This document shows positions 1-7,495 of a DNA stretch of 64,000 nt, piece by piece. This DNA comes from Candidatus Poseidoniaceae archaeon (lineage in GTDB: Archaea > Thermoplasmatota > Poseidoniia > Poseidoniales > Poseidoniaceae): NCBI GenBank assembly GCA_028822845.1, contig JAPKCS010000005.1:1-64000 (forward strand), written 5' to 3'. A program made the position numbers and the translations under genes. Under the pieces are notes generated by a model that worked only from the letters and a program-made list of their open reading frames with translations, did not search any database and was not told where the DNA came from. Each line of letters starts with the position of its first letter. Position 1 is the first letter of the stretch.

Positions 1-116
1 CCACTTGGAGGGCTGCTTGGAGGGCCCGATGGTGGATTGGAGGGTGGGCCACTTGGAGGGCTGCTTGGAGGGCCCGATGGTGGATTGGAGGGCGGGCCAC
101 TTGGAGGGCCCGATGG
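1..116. repeat. 48-bp tandem repeat (two full copies plus a partial copy)
   Basis: The unit cttggagggctgcttggagg... begins at 4 and again at 52, and the two copies match almost exactly over 48 bases. A partial third copy starts at 100. It encodes a 16-residue GPPSGPPSNPPS-type unit in the minus-strand partial gene, so the array is in-frame and probably varies in copy number by slippage. It continues past the left edge. Confidence 0.85.
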
Positions 117-392
117 ACCTGGTGGCGGTGTTTTGGAAACTTCTGGCTCTTCAGCAGGTTCCGCCTCTGGACCATCTTCTTCAACAGATTCCGAATCAGG
201 AATCTCAATTGGATCGGCCTCAGGAGTTTCGATCGGTTCTGGCTCAGCCGCAGGCTCAGGGGCTATTTCTTTCTCTTCAGGGGCAACTTGCAATCCCCCT
301 ACATCGCCAAATGCAGCATCGAGCATGTTGCCAACTTGTGCCAACTTCTCTTGTTCACGTGTCTGTTCTACAGAGGTTTTTTTTCCTGCCAT
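1..392 (-). CDS. Truncated acidic, Pro/Gly-rich protein (partial at window edge)
   Basis: The minus-strand reading frame opens at an ATG at 392 (MAGKKTSVEQTREQ) and runs off the left edge, so it is missing from the ORF track. About 130 residues are visible. A short charged start (residues 1-25) is followed by an acidic Pro/Glu-rich stretch (about 35-85) and then a run of GPPSGPPSNPPS-type repeats encoded by 48-bp tandem DNA repeats. A TATA-like element (TATTTAAG on the minus strand, about 426-433) lies 33 bases upstream of the ATG. No signal peptide is seen in the visible part, so it looks cytosolic or like the cytosolic tail of something longer. The frames on the plus strand (5-433 and 37-429) are shadows of this low-complexity gene. 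Its function is unknown. It resembles in style the collagen-like tail of the gene at 47151-48206. Confidence 0.7.
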   Translation of the reverse strand, partial: MAGKKTSVEQTREQEKLAQVGNMLDAAFGDVGGLQVAPEEKEIAPEPAAEPEPIETPEADPIEIPDSESVEEDGPEAEPAEEPEVSKTPPPGPSGPPSGPPSNPPSGPPSSPPSGPPSNPPSGPPSSPPS

Positions 393-425
393 GGACAACT
401 CCCCATTTGGGCCACACGGCGCGGC

Positions 426-433
426 TTAAATAG
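426..433 (-). promoter_or_regulatory. TATA-like box for the partial gene
   Basis: Reading the minus strand, CTATTTAAGCC lies 33 bases upstream of the ATG at 392. This is the spacing expected for an archaeal TATA box serving a short-leader or leaderless transcript. Confidence 0.5.
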
Positions 434-460
434 CCGTTCCGTACCGGAGGGATTGCATAA

Positions 461-535
461 GCCCGCTTGGTGTAGAGGTTATCATGCAGGATTGTCATTC
501 CTGCGACCCGGGTTCAATTCCCGGAGTGGGCGCCA
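461..535 (+). tRNA. tRNA-Asp (GTC)
   Basis: The acceptor arm GCCCGCT (461-467) pairs with AGTGGGC (525-531) with one G-U. The anticodon stem CAGGA/TCCTG encloses the loop TTGTCAT, giving anticodon GTC (Asp). The T arm contains GGGTTCAATTCCCG. The discriminator base is G, and CCA is encoded in the DNA (533-535). No intron is seen. Confidence 0.95.
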
Positions 536-589
536 CACTTCTCTTCCAGGTTCCTTGGTTTTGAACCTAAAAATTCGAAGAAAACAGTT

Positions 590-599
590 GTTCATATAC
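590..599 (+). promoter_or_regulatory. TATA-like box upstream of the DUF523 gene
   Basis: TTCATATACT lies about 22-31 bases before the ATG at 621. This fits an archaeal TATA element with a nearly leaderless transcript. Confidence 0.4.
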
Positions 600-620
600 T
601 GACGGGGACTTTTTTGATTC

Positions 621-1580
621 ATGCCCACCAGGCCAAAACTCGGAGTTTCGGCGTGCTTACTCGGCCAAAAGGTCCGTCACAACGGCGAACATGCAGAGGC
701 CCGGAACCTCACCGAATCGTGGTCCCGCCACTTGGACTTGGTCGGCGTTTGCCCAGAGGTTGGGATCGGCATGACCACCCCACGTGCAACCACCCGCCTT
801 GTCAAAAGGGACGGGCGAATCCATCTTCTTGACTCAAACAACAACACTGATCTTTCACAAGACATGATCGACTATGCAGAGTTGCAATCCGATGCGTTGA
901 CCAAAGCCGGCATTTGTGGATTCGTGTTCAAGAGCGGCTCTGCTAGCTGCGGCTTGGAACGCATAAAGGTCACCGAAGAGGGTCAGATCGAAGCAAGCAA
1001 TGACGGTACAGGCTTGTTTGCTCTTGTTTTCACGACGCTAAACCCTCACATCCCAGTCATCGAAGAAGTCAGCCTGAGCGATCCACTCCAAGCAGAGCAT
1101 TTCCTAGCTAGAGTCGAATTCTTTTCGCTGTGGCTCGAAGAGGCCCGTGGTGGTTGGACTGCAAATAAAATAGCGCAGTTCCACGACTCCAACAAATTGT
1201 TCTTCATCAGCCGTTCACCGAACGCAAAACGCAACTTGGGGCGTCTCATTGCTCAGGCCTTTGACCGCGGCGATCATCCAGAAAACGTGGCGTTCGAATA
1301 CATGGCGGCCGCCCAAAAGTCCCTCAACGTTCTCACCAAGCCAGGGCCAATCGCTCATGCCATGGAACGTGTGCTTGGCCGAATAAGCCCTAGCCTCTCG
1401 GGCGATGAACGCCAAGAATTGCTCGGAGTGATCAACGAATACCGCCGGGGGCTTCAGCCTCGGTCTGCCCCATTGACCTTGCTCCGCACCCATGTCCGAA
1501 ACTGTGGCATGGACAACGAAACCCACGCCCGCTTCATCACCCCAACCCCATTGCGCCTCGACTTGCTGGCAAATGTCTGA
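621..1580 (+). CDS. DUF523-DUF1722 (YbgA/TudS-like) protein
   Basis: The product of 319 residues joins an N-terminal DUF523 domain (about 5-150) to a C-terminal DUF1722 domain (about 190-310), the architecture known as YbgA-like. DUF523 relatives include thiouracil desulfurases that use a three-cysteine iron-sulfur cluster. The matching cysteines are present here: VSACLLG near residue 12, VGVCPE near 44 and SASCGLE near 111. The usual CRYDG after CLLG reads VRHNG, so that non-cluster cysteine is absent. A TATA-like box just upstream supports the ATG at 621. It is probably a soluble enzyme of sulfur or modified-nucleobase chemistry, but its substrate cannot be read from the sequence. The next gene has its own TATA-like box, so the two are probably separate transcripts. 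Confidence 0.85.
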   Translation: MPTRPKLGVSACLLGQKVRHNGEHAEARNLTESWSRHLDLVGVCPEVGIGMTTPRATTRLVKRDGRIHLLDSNNNTDLSQDMIDYAELQSDALTKAGICGFVFKSGSASCGLERIKVTEEGQIEASNDGTGLFALVFTTLNPHIPVIEEVSLSDPLQAEHFLARVEFFSLWLEEARGGWTANKIAQFHDSNKLFFISRSPNAKRNLGRLIAQAFDRGDHPENVAFEYMAAAQKSLNVLTKPGPIAHAMERVLGRISPSLSGDERQELLGVINEYRRGLQPRSAPLTLLRTHVRNCGMDNETHARFITPTPLRLDLLANV

Positions 1581-1600
1581 TTTTGAATCAAATTCAATTC

Positions 1601-1608
1601 TTTATACA
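1601..1608 (+). promoter_or_regulatory. TATA-like box upstream of the ubiquitin-like gene
   Basis: TTTATACA sits 36 bases before the ATG at 1644. A purine-rich GAGGAG (1631-1636), 7 bases before the ATG, can act as a ribosome binding site. Confidence 0.45.
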
Positions 1609-1643
1609 CTGTGAAATGTTTCTTCTCTCAGAGGAGATTACAC

Positions 1644-2081
1644 ATGAGTGAAATTTTGTATGAAGTGAAGATTGCAGATGCCTCGGGTCACACCGTCGCA
1701 CAAATGACCAAACCGGAGATTGTCGCCAAAGCGACTGCGTCCCCAGGAACATGGGTGTTCGTCAACGATCGCCTAGTTTCAGCCGCCGAACTCGAGCATA
1801 TGGAGCTCGATGCAGCGACTGAGTTCAAGCTGATGCCAGGCCTTGTCGGTGGCACAGACCAGATGTTCTCCGTTGAGATCGCTGACGCCAGCGGCCACAG
1901 CGTCGTTCAAATGACCCAAACAGAAATCGCCCAGAAAGCAAGCGAAAGCAACGCAGCATGGGTGTTTGTTGACAACACAATGGTTGCTGCCGACGACGTC
2001 GCAGCAATGGATTTCAGTGCAGTTCAGAAGATTCGCATGGTCCCGCCCCTTGTTGGCGGCATGGCCCAAGCGGAGCGCTGA
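1644..2081 (+). CDS. Tandem ubiquitin-like (beta-grasp) protein, two repeats each ending LVGG
   Basis: The ATG at 1644 is preferred over the ORF-track start at 1611 because GAGGAG lies 7 bases upstream and a TATA-like box precedes it. The 145-residue product consists of two gapless 65-residue repeats (about residues 5-69 and 75-139), with about 30 of 65 positions identical by eye. Each repeat has a beta hairpin-like start (VKIADASGHTV), a helix-like middle (KPEIVAKA) and a segment WVFVNDRLVSAAELEHMELDAATEFKLMP that can be laid over the ubiquitin segment IFAGKQLEDGRTLSDYNIQ. Each ends in LVGG, the position of the ubiquitin Gly-Gly. The second Gly-Gly is followed by MAQAER, so conjugation or sulfur transfer would need processing. 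It could be a ubiquitin-type modifier precursor, a ThiS/MoaD-like sulfur carrier, or a non-conjugating scaffold. No E1, E2 or JAMM gene is in this window. rpoP follows on the same strand. Confidence 0.7.
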   Translation: MSEILYEVKIADASGHTVAQMTKPEIVAKATASPGTWVFVNDRLVSAAELEHMELDAATEFKLMPGLVGGTDQMFSVEIADASGHSVVQMTQTEIAQKASESNAAWVFVDNTMVAADDVAAMDFSAVQKIRMVPPLVGGMAQAER

Positions 2082-2169
2082 ATTCCGAAACCCGCCTTGT
2101 TTCCCGATGTTCTCGCGACGGACAGGTTCAAGAGAGGGTGGTCGGTCGGAGGATTCGGAGTAGAACACT

Positions 2170-2319
2170 ATGGTTGAACTCGTTGATTACAAATGCGCAG
2201 TTTGTGGCAGTCTTGAATCGTTCCACCGCGAACGCAATGGTATCAGTTGCAAGGCATGTGGATCTCGTATCTTCATGAAACTCCGCCGCAACGGCACTAA
2301 GCGCCTCGTCGCAGAGTGA
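2170..2319 (+). CDS. rpoP: DNA-directed RNA polymerase subunit P (Rpo12)
   Basis: This 49-residue ORF is too short for the ORF track. It has the zinc ribbon CAVC...CKAC (residues 9-12 and 27-30) and a basic C-terminus (RIFMKLRRNGTKRLVAE) typical of archaeal subunit P/Rpo12, the counterpart of eukaryotic Rpb12. GGAGGATTCGGAG about 10-20 bases upstream of the ATG provides a ribosome binding site. It follows the ubiquitin-like gene after 88 bases with no obvious promoter between, so the two may share a transcript. In many archaea rpoP sits beside a ribosomal L37Ae gene, which is not seen here. Confidence 0.85.
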   Translation: MVELVDYKCAVCGSLESFHRERNGISCKACGSRIFMKLRRNGTKRLVAE

Positions 2320-2369
2320 ACCTCCTACACACGCAGGGTTGAAAGACCGCTGACGCTCAGTTGAATTCG

Positions 2370-3518
2370 ATGTCGAGTTGGCTTGTCACAAAAGCACCGG
2401 TTCGTTTTGACGAACTGTTGTATCCTGACGCACTTAAATCGACGATTGAAAGGACTTCAATCCAGGCGAATCCGCCTCACTTGCTTCTTTCCGGGCCGTC
2501 AGGTGTTGGAAAAACTGCCACATGGCGCCTCATTGCCCGCCAAGTATTGGGACCTTCGTGGCAAGCCCGCACACACGTTCTCCAAGCGAGGGATCTGGCC
2601 CGGACGTCCGGAGCCATGACGAAATTCGAAGAGTTTTTGCGTCCTGAAGGTGCTTCCTCCAACGATACGTTGGCCGGGCGAACAAGTTTGGACGCCTACG
2701 ATGCCTCGTTTTCCGGCATAGCTTCCACAAGCCCAGCGCCGGCGGGAAGAGAGTCGACACCAGAAACCAACAATGGCAGAGCTCCAGTATCACGCTTAAT
2801 CGTCATTGAAGACGCAGATTACCTTGGCACGATCCGCCAGTCCTACCTTCGCAGAATGATGGAAAGCGCAAGCGGCAGCGCCCGTTTTATTTTCACATCG
2901 CACACCCCATCAAGGGTGATCGAAGCCCTTCGTAGCCGAACCCAACATATTCGCCTCCCGCCACCTTCACGCAACGACATTGAAAAGCGTCTTGCAGCCC
3001 TTGTCACCGAGGAAGGGTTGACCACGACGCGTGGTATTTTGGGTGACATCGCCCACATCGCCGACGGCAACCTCCGAAAAGCCATCTTTGTCACTGAATT
3101 GCTCGGTCATCGAAGCATGCTCGATGATCGGAAAAACCTCCAATCACTCATGGCTGCGACTTCCGTTCGGGAGATGCAACATGTGCTTGAAGAAGCCTTG
3201 CGCAACCGCATTCACGACTGGCGTTGGGAAAAGCAGGGCGCCAAGAACTCAAGGGTGCTCAAAGGCGCCATGGGAGCCCTCGATTTGGTGATGGGCGAGA
3301 ACAACCTCGAACCAGAAGATGTTGTCGTGCACTTCCACCGCCTGCTCACGGCGGGCCGAATGCAACTCGAAGAACACATGCTCACCGAACTTCTCGTCGA
3401 ACTTGCAGAGTGCGATGTTGCGTTGCACAAGACGACTCAGGGACGCATTGAACTTGAACGATTTTTGCTCAAGGTGGCAAAAATCGGGGAAAGGCATGCC
3501 CATGCGAAAGCATCTTGA
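2370..3518 (+). CDS. RFC small-subunit-like clamp loader ATPase
   Basis: The product has 382 residues from the ATG at 2370 (the ORF-track start at 2361 is TTG). It is an AAA+ ATPase of clamp-loader type, expected to help load PCNA. Walker A is GPSGVGKT (about 42-49). The Walker B region reads LIVIEDADYL, where RFC proteins usually have DEAD. The sensor 1 region is FIFTSHTPS. The trans-acting arginine of the SRC motif is kept as LRSRTQ. An additional loop between Walker A and B (about 90-135) is rich in Ser, Ala and Pro. The C-terminal helical collar domain is present, and the length is near the 320-390 of the family. The swapped acidic pair in Walker B suggests altered ATP hydrolysis, as in non-catalytic RFC subunits. 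Which RFC subunit this is remains open. Confidence 0.8.
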   Translation: MSSWLVTKAPVRFDELLYPDALKSTIERTSIQANPPHLLLSGPSGVGKTATWRLIARQVLGPSWQARTHVLQARDLARTSGAMTKFEEFLRPEGASSNDTLAGRTSLDAYDASFSGIASTSPAPAGRESTPETNNGRAPVSRLIVIEDADYLGTIRQSYLRRMMESASGSARFIFTSHTPSRVIEALRSRTQHIRLPPPSRNDIEKRLAALVTEEGLTTTRGILGDIAHIADGNLRKAIFVTELLGHRSMLDDRKNLQSLMAATSVREMQHVLEEALRNRIHDWRWEKQGAKNSRVLKGAMGALDLVMGENNLEPEDVVVHFHRLLTAGRMQLEEHMLTELLVELAECDVALHKTTQGRIELERFLLKVAKIGERHAHAKAS

Positions 3519-3541
3519 TTGAAGGGCCAACCGCACAGATT

Positions 3542-3615
3542 GGGCGTGTAGCATAGCTGGATAATGCGTTGGCCTCCTAAGCCGAAGATCCCGGGTTCAA
3601 ATCCTGGCACGTCCG
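3542..3615 (+). tRNA. tRNA-Arg (CCT)
   Basis: The acceptor GGGCGTG pairs with CACGTCC with one wobble. The anticodon arm TTGGC-CTCCTAA-GCCGA gives anticodon CCT, reading AGG. The T loop GGTTCAAAT is canonical and the discriminator is G. CCA is not encoded, unlike the tRNA-Asp at 461. It lies between the RFC-like gene and a membrane protein gene. Confidence 0.93.
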
Positions 3616-3711
3616 CTCCCCTCTCTCGCAGCAGCATCGAAACTCGCGTTCGAGTCTCTTTTTGAAAGGCAAGAGCCAAATTCAACGACGGCCCGTCCGT
3701 GCATGAGGGCC

Positions 3712-5241
3712 ATGGTTGACAGCGACGCAAAAGGCCCAGGATTTGAGAAAATCCTCTCCCTGCCAGACCCTTACGGAGAAGGGTTTGAACACGCTGAAGA
3801 TCCTTTGGAGCACACCAAACGGCAGTGGATTATTCTTGAGAAGCGCCGCTTACTGGTCGGGCAACTCGCTCGAAAACCATCGCTCATGCTTTGGCGCTCC
3901 CTCAACGGATTTTTCCTTTCCCTTTTCGCCTTCATCAGTTTGCTTGAACCTTCGTTGATGGAATCGACGGGAGGGTGGATCTTTTTCCTCATCATTCCAG
4001 TTGTCGTTGCTGTTGCACCGAGTGTGATTGCTGGTGAAGCTGCTTGGCAAGCCATGCAAGCGAGGATATCACTTCGCGAACAAGGCGGCGTTGAAGCGGG
4101 CAAGAAACATGCTCTGCGTGCTCAGCCGGGCATGGACCGCATCCTCGAAAGTCTTCGTGATCAGCGAAGAAACAACCTCATGGCCAGCGTGTTGTCTGGC
4201 GTCACATTCGCACTTTTGATCTTGGCCTCAGTGTTTCAGCCGAGTTCACTGGCCTGGAATTTGGCGCTCTTGGTAGCGATGACTGGGGGAATTGCTCAAA
4301 CCTTTCACTCTGTGTTCTCTTATGATTTCGTCCGTCAGCAAGGCGACACGTTCCCTTCACTTGTGTTCCACGCTCCAACGCACCACCCCACTCAACTTGG
4401 CAGCGTGTTAGGCGATCTTCTCGAGGCCCACTTGGATCCCGACCTCTCCCTCGAGTGGGAGGAATGGCGAAGTTCATTCAAGAAAGCCTTGATTCCTGGC
4501 AACATTCCCAAGCAAGCCCTCGAACGTTTGCTGTACATTCTTCACCTTCACATGGAAGAAGAAATCGGAGTCGACATGGCCATTGAGGAATTCAAGGCCT
4601 TCATCCTTGCCGACCGGGTTCCAGCGTTGCTGTTGAATGATGACAACCGCTTCAATTGGCGCAGCCTTCAACGATTGATCGCTCACGCCCGGGGATGGCA
4701 ACCAGGCGCTTTCTTGCTCTTAGATCGCTTGCAATATGACTTGCTCTCCGGTGCCCCGCCGCTGCTGCGCGCAGAATGGCGAATGGATGTGGCATTGGAC
4801 GAAACATGCCACGGAGGCGCTGGCAACCTGTTCATCCTCCTCAACAATCAAACGTTCACAGAGCGCCATGTTCGCGTCGAGGTTCTGACGCCAAATGGTG
4901 AGCCAGAAACACGAGACCACCGCTTTGAATTGAGCCCATGCCCACCGCCTCGTCAAGCAGTTAGCCTTTCGCACCCATCTGAAGACGATGCTCTGGATTG
5001 GATCCCTCGTTACCTTGAACGAGGCGTCGTGCTTTGGATTGGCGTTGCCTGGCCAAAGCATTTCTCTGGCTCGGCAGATGTTCAGGTTATCCTCAGGAGC
5101 GATGATGGAATTGTTCTGGAATCCCAAGTCGTGCGGACTGAAGTTCGCCGGAGTGGAGGCAGTCAAAGCAAGGTTCGTACCCGGAATTTAGAAATCGCTC
5201 GGCGCAAGGGTGAGTTGCCTTTGCCAAAGGTTGTAACATGA
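3712..5241 (+). CDS. Membrane protein of unknown function with large soluble C-terminal region
   Basis: I do not recognise this family. The product is about 509 residues from the ATG at 3712 (an in-frame ATG at 3703 is an alternative). Four hydrophobic segments are visible: about 62-82 (LNGFFLSLFAFISLL), 90-110 (IFFLIIPVVVAVAPSVIAG), 155-172 (VLSGVTFALLILASVF) and 178-198 (NLALLVAMTGGIA). A charged loop separates the second and third. The remaining 300 residues are soluble, with helical character first and then a beta-rich end (about 350-480) containing FILLNNQTFTERHVRVEVLTPNG. No signal peptide is seen. It stands alone, with a T-run after its stop. Confidence 0.75.
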   Translation: MVDSDAKGPGFEKILSLPDPYGEGFEHAEDPLEHTKRQWIILEKRRLLVGQLARKPSLMLWRSLNGFFLSLFAFISLLEPSLMESTGGWIFFLIIPVVVAVAPSVIAGEAAWQAMQARISLREQGGVEAGKKHALRAQPGMDRILESLRDQRRNNLMASVLSGVTFALLILASVFQPSSLAWNLALLVAMTGGIAQTFHSVFSYDFVRQQGDTFPSLVFHAPTHHPTQLGSVLGDLLEAHLDPDLSLEWEEWRSSFKKALIPGNIPKQALERLLYILHLHMEEEIGVDMAIEEFKAFILADRVPALLLNDDNRFNWRSLQRLIAHARGWQPGAFLLLDRLQYDLLSGAPPLLRAEWRMDVALDETCHGGAGNLFILLNNQTFTERHVRVEVLTPNGEPETRDHRFELSPCPPPRQAVSLSHPSEDDALDWIPRYLERGVVLWIGVAWPKHFSGSADVQVILRSDDGIVLESQVVRTEVRRSGGSQSKVRTRNLEIARRKGELPLPKVVT

Positions 5242-5273
5242 GTTGCAAAACCATTGCCCACTCCCCAGTGACC

Positions 5274-5280
5274 TTTTTTT
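5274..5280 (+). terminator. T-run terminator candidate
   Basis: A run of seven T residues lies 33 bases after the stop of the upstream membrane protein gene, the kind of signal used for archaeal intrinsic termination. Confidence 0.4.
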
Positions 5281-5379
5281 ATTGCTGAACGACCCTTCAT
5301 CGTCAACTGCTGAGCAACCCGGCGAAGCGAGCACCTTATGGACAAGTCATGCTTGGGCAGGGTTACCGGTTGTGGGTTC

Positions 5380-7002
5380 ATGGAAGCATGGGACATCATA
5401 GTAGTAGGCGACGGACCAGCAGCACTTCGTGCGGCTGCAGCTGCTGCCAAGCAAGGGGCCTCAACGTTAATGATCGCAGTAAACGCTCTAGGCAGCGTCA
5501 CAGACGCTGGTCGAGACGGCCTCGCAGCACCAATCCAAGAATCCAACAACCGCGGTCATAGAGAAGATACAATCCGGAACGGTGCGTTCCTTTCGGATCA
5601 AGACATCGTGGCACAACGAACGGCAGACGCCATTCGCCAACTCGATCTTATGGAACGCTGGGGTGTCAACTTCCGACGCGACCCAACCGGTCTCCCCCAA
5701 GTTGCCAGAGCCATGGGCCATGGAAAGCCACGGGTTGCAGACGCAGGCGATGCAACAGGCCGAGAAATGCAAAAGACACTCGAAGAACAATGCATGCGCC
5801 ACGGCGTCGTTCGCCGCGGAGATCACCTTCCTCTTTCACTCATCCACTCGAACCACACCGTGCATGGTTTAACCGTCGCCGATATGATCAACGGAAGGAT
5901 CCTTTCAATTCAGGCAAAGGCCGTTATTTTGGCTGATGAAGGCTTTGAAGGCGTCATCAGCCATGGTGCCATCGGTCTTGGCATGGACCTTGCCCTTCGG
6001 GCAGGACTCTCGTTGCGAAACATGGAATTTATGAGTCATTCACCTCTTGGAGTAACGGACACCTCGATGGTGTTGTCAACTGGTCTCTTGAGCGCTGGTG
6101 CAACCCTCCACGACGCCAATGGCTCAGAACTGGACATTGGTGATGGGAGCGTCTCCTCTGTCTGCGCCGCAGTCGAAGGCGCAACACAAGCCGTTCTGGA
6201 TGCCCGCCACCTTGGCGATGCATCCTCATGGTGGTCTGGCGCCTTCCGCTTGGTCGCTCAACGCACCGGCATTGACATGTCAAAACAAACCATAGGCGTC
6301 GAAGTTCGACCAACCCTTTCGATTGGGGGCGTCGCTGTTGATGAACACGGTCGCGCTGTCAACGGTGTTTGGTCCCGATGGTTCACCGGTTTGTACGCTG
6401 CAGGCAATGCATCTTGCTCAGGCTTCCATGGCGCCATGGCTCTGCCAGGAAATCAACTCCTCGACGATCTTGGCGGCGGCAGTGCCGCAGGAGAACACGC
6501 TGGCGAATGGGTCCAAAACAGAAGCCATAGCGGCTCAGAAACATCGCTCGAAGAAGAAGCACGTGCGCAATCAGATTACAGTGCCATGAACGGCTTGGAT
6601 GCAGAAACCGTTGTTCGAGTAGGGTCGGTCGTGACCAAACTCCGCGAAGCTGCCAAAGAAGCACTTCTTGGCAAGCGAAACGCCCAGTCACTGACCAGCA
6701 GCATCGAATCTCTTGACGCGCTTAGCATCATGGCAGAAACCCTTCACCTCGATCAGTCTTCCTTGATTGCCAACACCAACCTCGTTGAAATCAGCCGCGT
6801 GCAAGCAGGCATCCGACTCGCCCTTGCAGCAGCACAATCAGCACTTGCTCGCGAAGAGAGCCGAGGCATGCACACCCGCAGCGATTTCCCAGAACAAGAT
6901 GAAGCGTTCTTGCACCACACACTGGTTGATCAAACCGGAAGCACATCCAGCCTTGGTTTGCGGAAGGGCAGCACAGGCAACTGGGTCCTTCCCCCACAAT
7001 GA
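5380..7002 (+). CDS. SdhA/FrdA-family flavoprotein with degenerate active-site motifs
   Basis: The start at 5380 gives MEAWDIIVVGDGPAALRAA, placing the FAD-binding dinucleotide motif at the N-terminus. The ORF-track start at 5338 adds 14 unlikely residues. The 540-residue length and motif order match the flavoprotein subunit of succinate dehydrogenase or fumarate reductase: GSVTDAGRDGL near residue 37, MSHSPLG near 220, YAAGNASCSGFHGAMALPGNQLLDD near 340, and ESRGMHTRSDFP near 500. Several hallmark residues look replaced. The covalent-FAD histidine of SHTVAAQGG is missing, the substrate arginine of HGANRLGGNSLLD reads alanine, and the histidine of HYTMGGI is not evident. It is probably a redox protein with a changed or lost reaction. 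No sdhB, sdhC or sdhD gene is adjacent, so membership of a canonical complex II is unlikely from context. Confidence 0.75.
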   Translation: MEAWDIIVVGDGPAALRAAAAAAKQGASTLMIAVNALGSVTDAGRDGLAAPIQESNNRGHREDTIRNGAFLSDQDIVAQRTADAIRQLDLMERWGVNFRRDPTGLPQVARAMGHGKPRVADAGDATGREMQKTLEEQCMRHGVVRRGDHLPLSLIHSNHTVHGLTVADMINGRILSIQAKAVILADEGFEGVISHGAIGLGMDLALRAGLSLRNMEFMSHSPLGVTDTSMVLSTGLLSAGATLHDANGSELDIGDGSVSSVCAAVEGATQAVLDARHLGDASSWWSGAFRLVAQRTGIDMSKQTIGVEVRPTLSIGGVAVDEHGRAVNGVWSRWFTGLYAAGNASCSGFHGAMALPGNQLLDDLGGGSAAGEHAGEWVQNRSHSGSETSLEEEARAQSDYSAMNGLDAETVVRVGSVVTKLREAAKEALLGKRNAQSLTSSIESLDALSIMAETLHLDQSSLIANTNLVEISRVQAGIRLALAAAQSALAREESRGMHTRSDFPEQDEAFLHHTLVDQTGSTSSLGLRKGSTGNWVLPPQ

Positions 7003-7059
7003 GCACAATTGCTGTGTTCGCCGGTGCATCACTGAAAAGGAGCAAGCGCTCGCACAACC

Positions 7060-7494
7060 ATGGGCCAGCCGACATTGTTCCAATCAATCGCAGCAGGCGA
7101 CACCCCTTCACACAAGGTTGCTGAAGGCGAATTGTGGTATGCTTTCTTGGATATTTTCCCTCGAACCCCAGGCCATACGCTGGTCGTCCCTCGGACCGGC
7201 AAACAACATCTTTCTGATCTCACAAAAGAAGAGCGAGATGCTTTGTTCGAGGGTGTTTCCATCGTACAGCTTCGACTTTCTGCCCTTTTCCAAACAGATG
7301 ACTTCACCGTTTGTGTTCATGATGGCCCACTTGCCGGCCAAGAAGTGCCACATGTCCACGTCCATGTTCTCCCTAGAATCCATTCTGATGGTGGAAAAAC
7401 TTTGCAAGCCATGTGGCCGCGAGCACCACCCATGGGGGGCGACTCAGACCATGTGGCCCTCGGGCAACTTGCCACAACCCTGAGAGGTGCGTAA
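7060..7494 (+). CDS. HIT-family nucleotide-binding hydrolase
   Basis: The product has 144 residues with the histidine triad HVHVHVLPR at about 105-113 and the upstream family motif IFPRTPGHTLVVPR near 33. Family members hydrolyse or transfer nucleotide phosphates (for example AMP-lysine or AMP-amine bonds, or dinucleoside polyphosphates), using the middle histidine as nucleophile. The ATG at 7060 gives a normal N-terminus for the family. The next gene starts within a few bases of the stop, so the two are probably cotranscribed. The substrate cannot be told from sequence. Confidence 0.9.
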   Translation: MGQPTLFQSIAAGDTPSHKVAEGELWYAFLDIFPRTPGHTLVVPRTGKQHLSDLTKEERDALFEGVSIVQLRLSALFQTDDFTVCVHDGPLAGQEVPHVHVHVLPRIHSDGGKTLQAMWPRAPPMGGDSDHVALGQLATTLRGA

Positions 7495-7495
7495 A

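Noticed and set aside
5-433. Plus-strand ORFs 5-433 and 37-429
   Set aside because: They are shadows of the repeat-rich minus-strand gene; the minus frame gives a sensible ATG and promoter.
2370-3518. Loss of the RFC arginine finger
   Set aside because: The SRC-type position keeps its arginine as SRT, so only the Walker B change is claimed.
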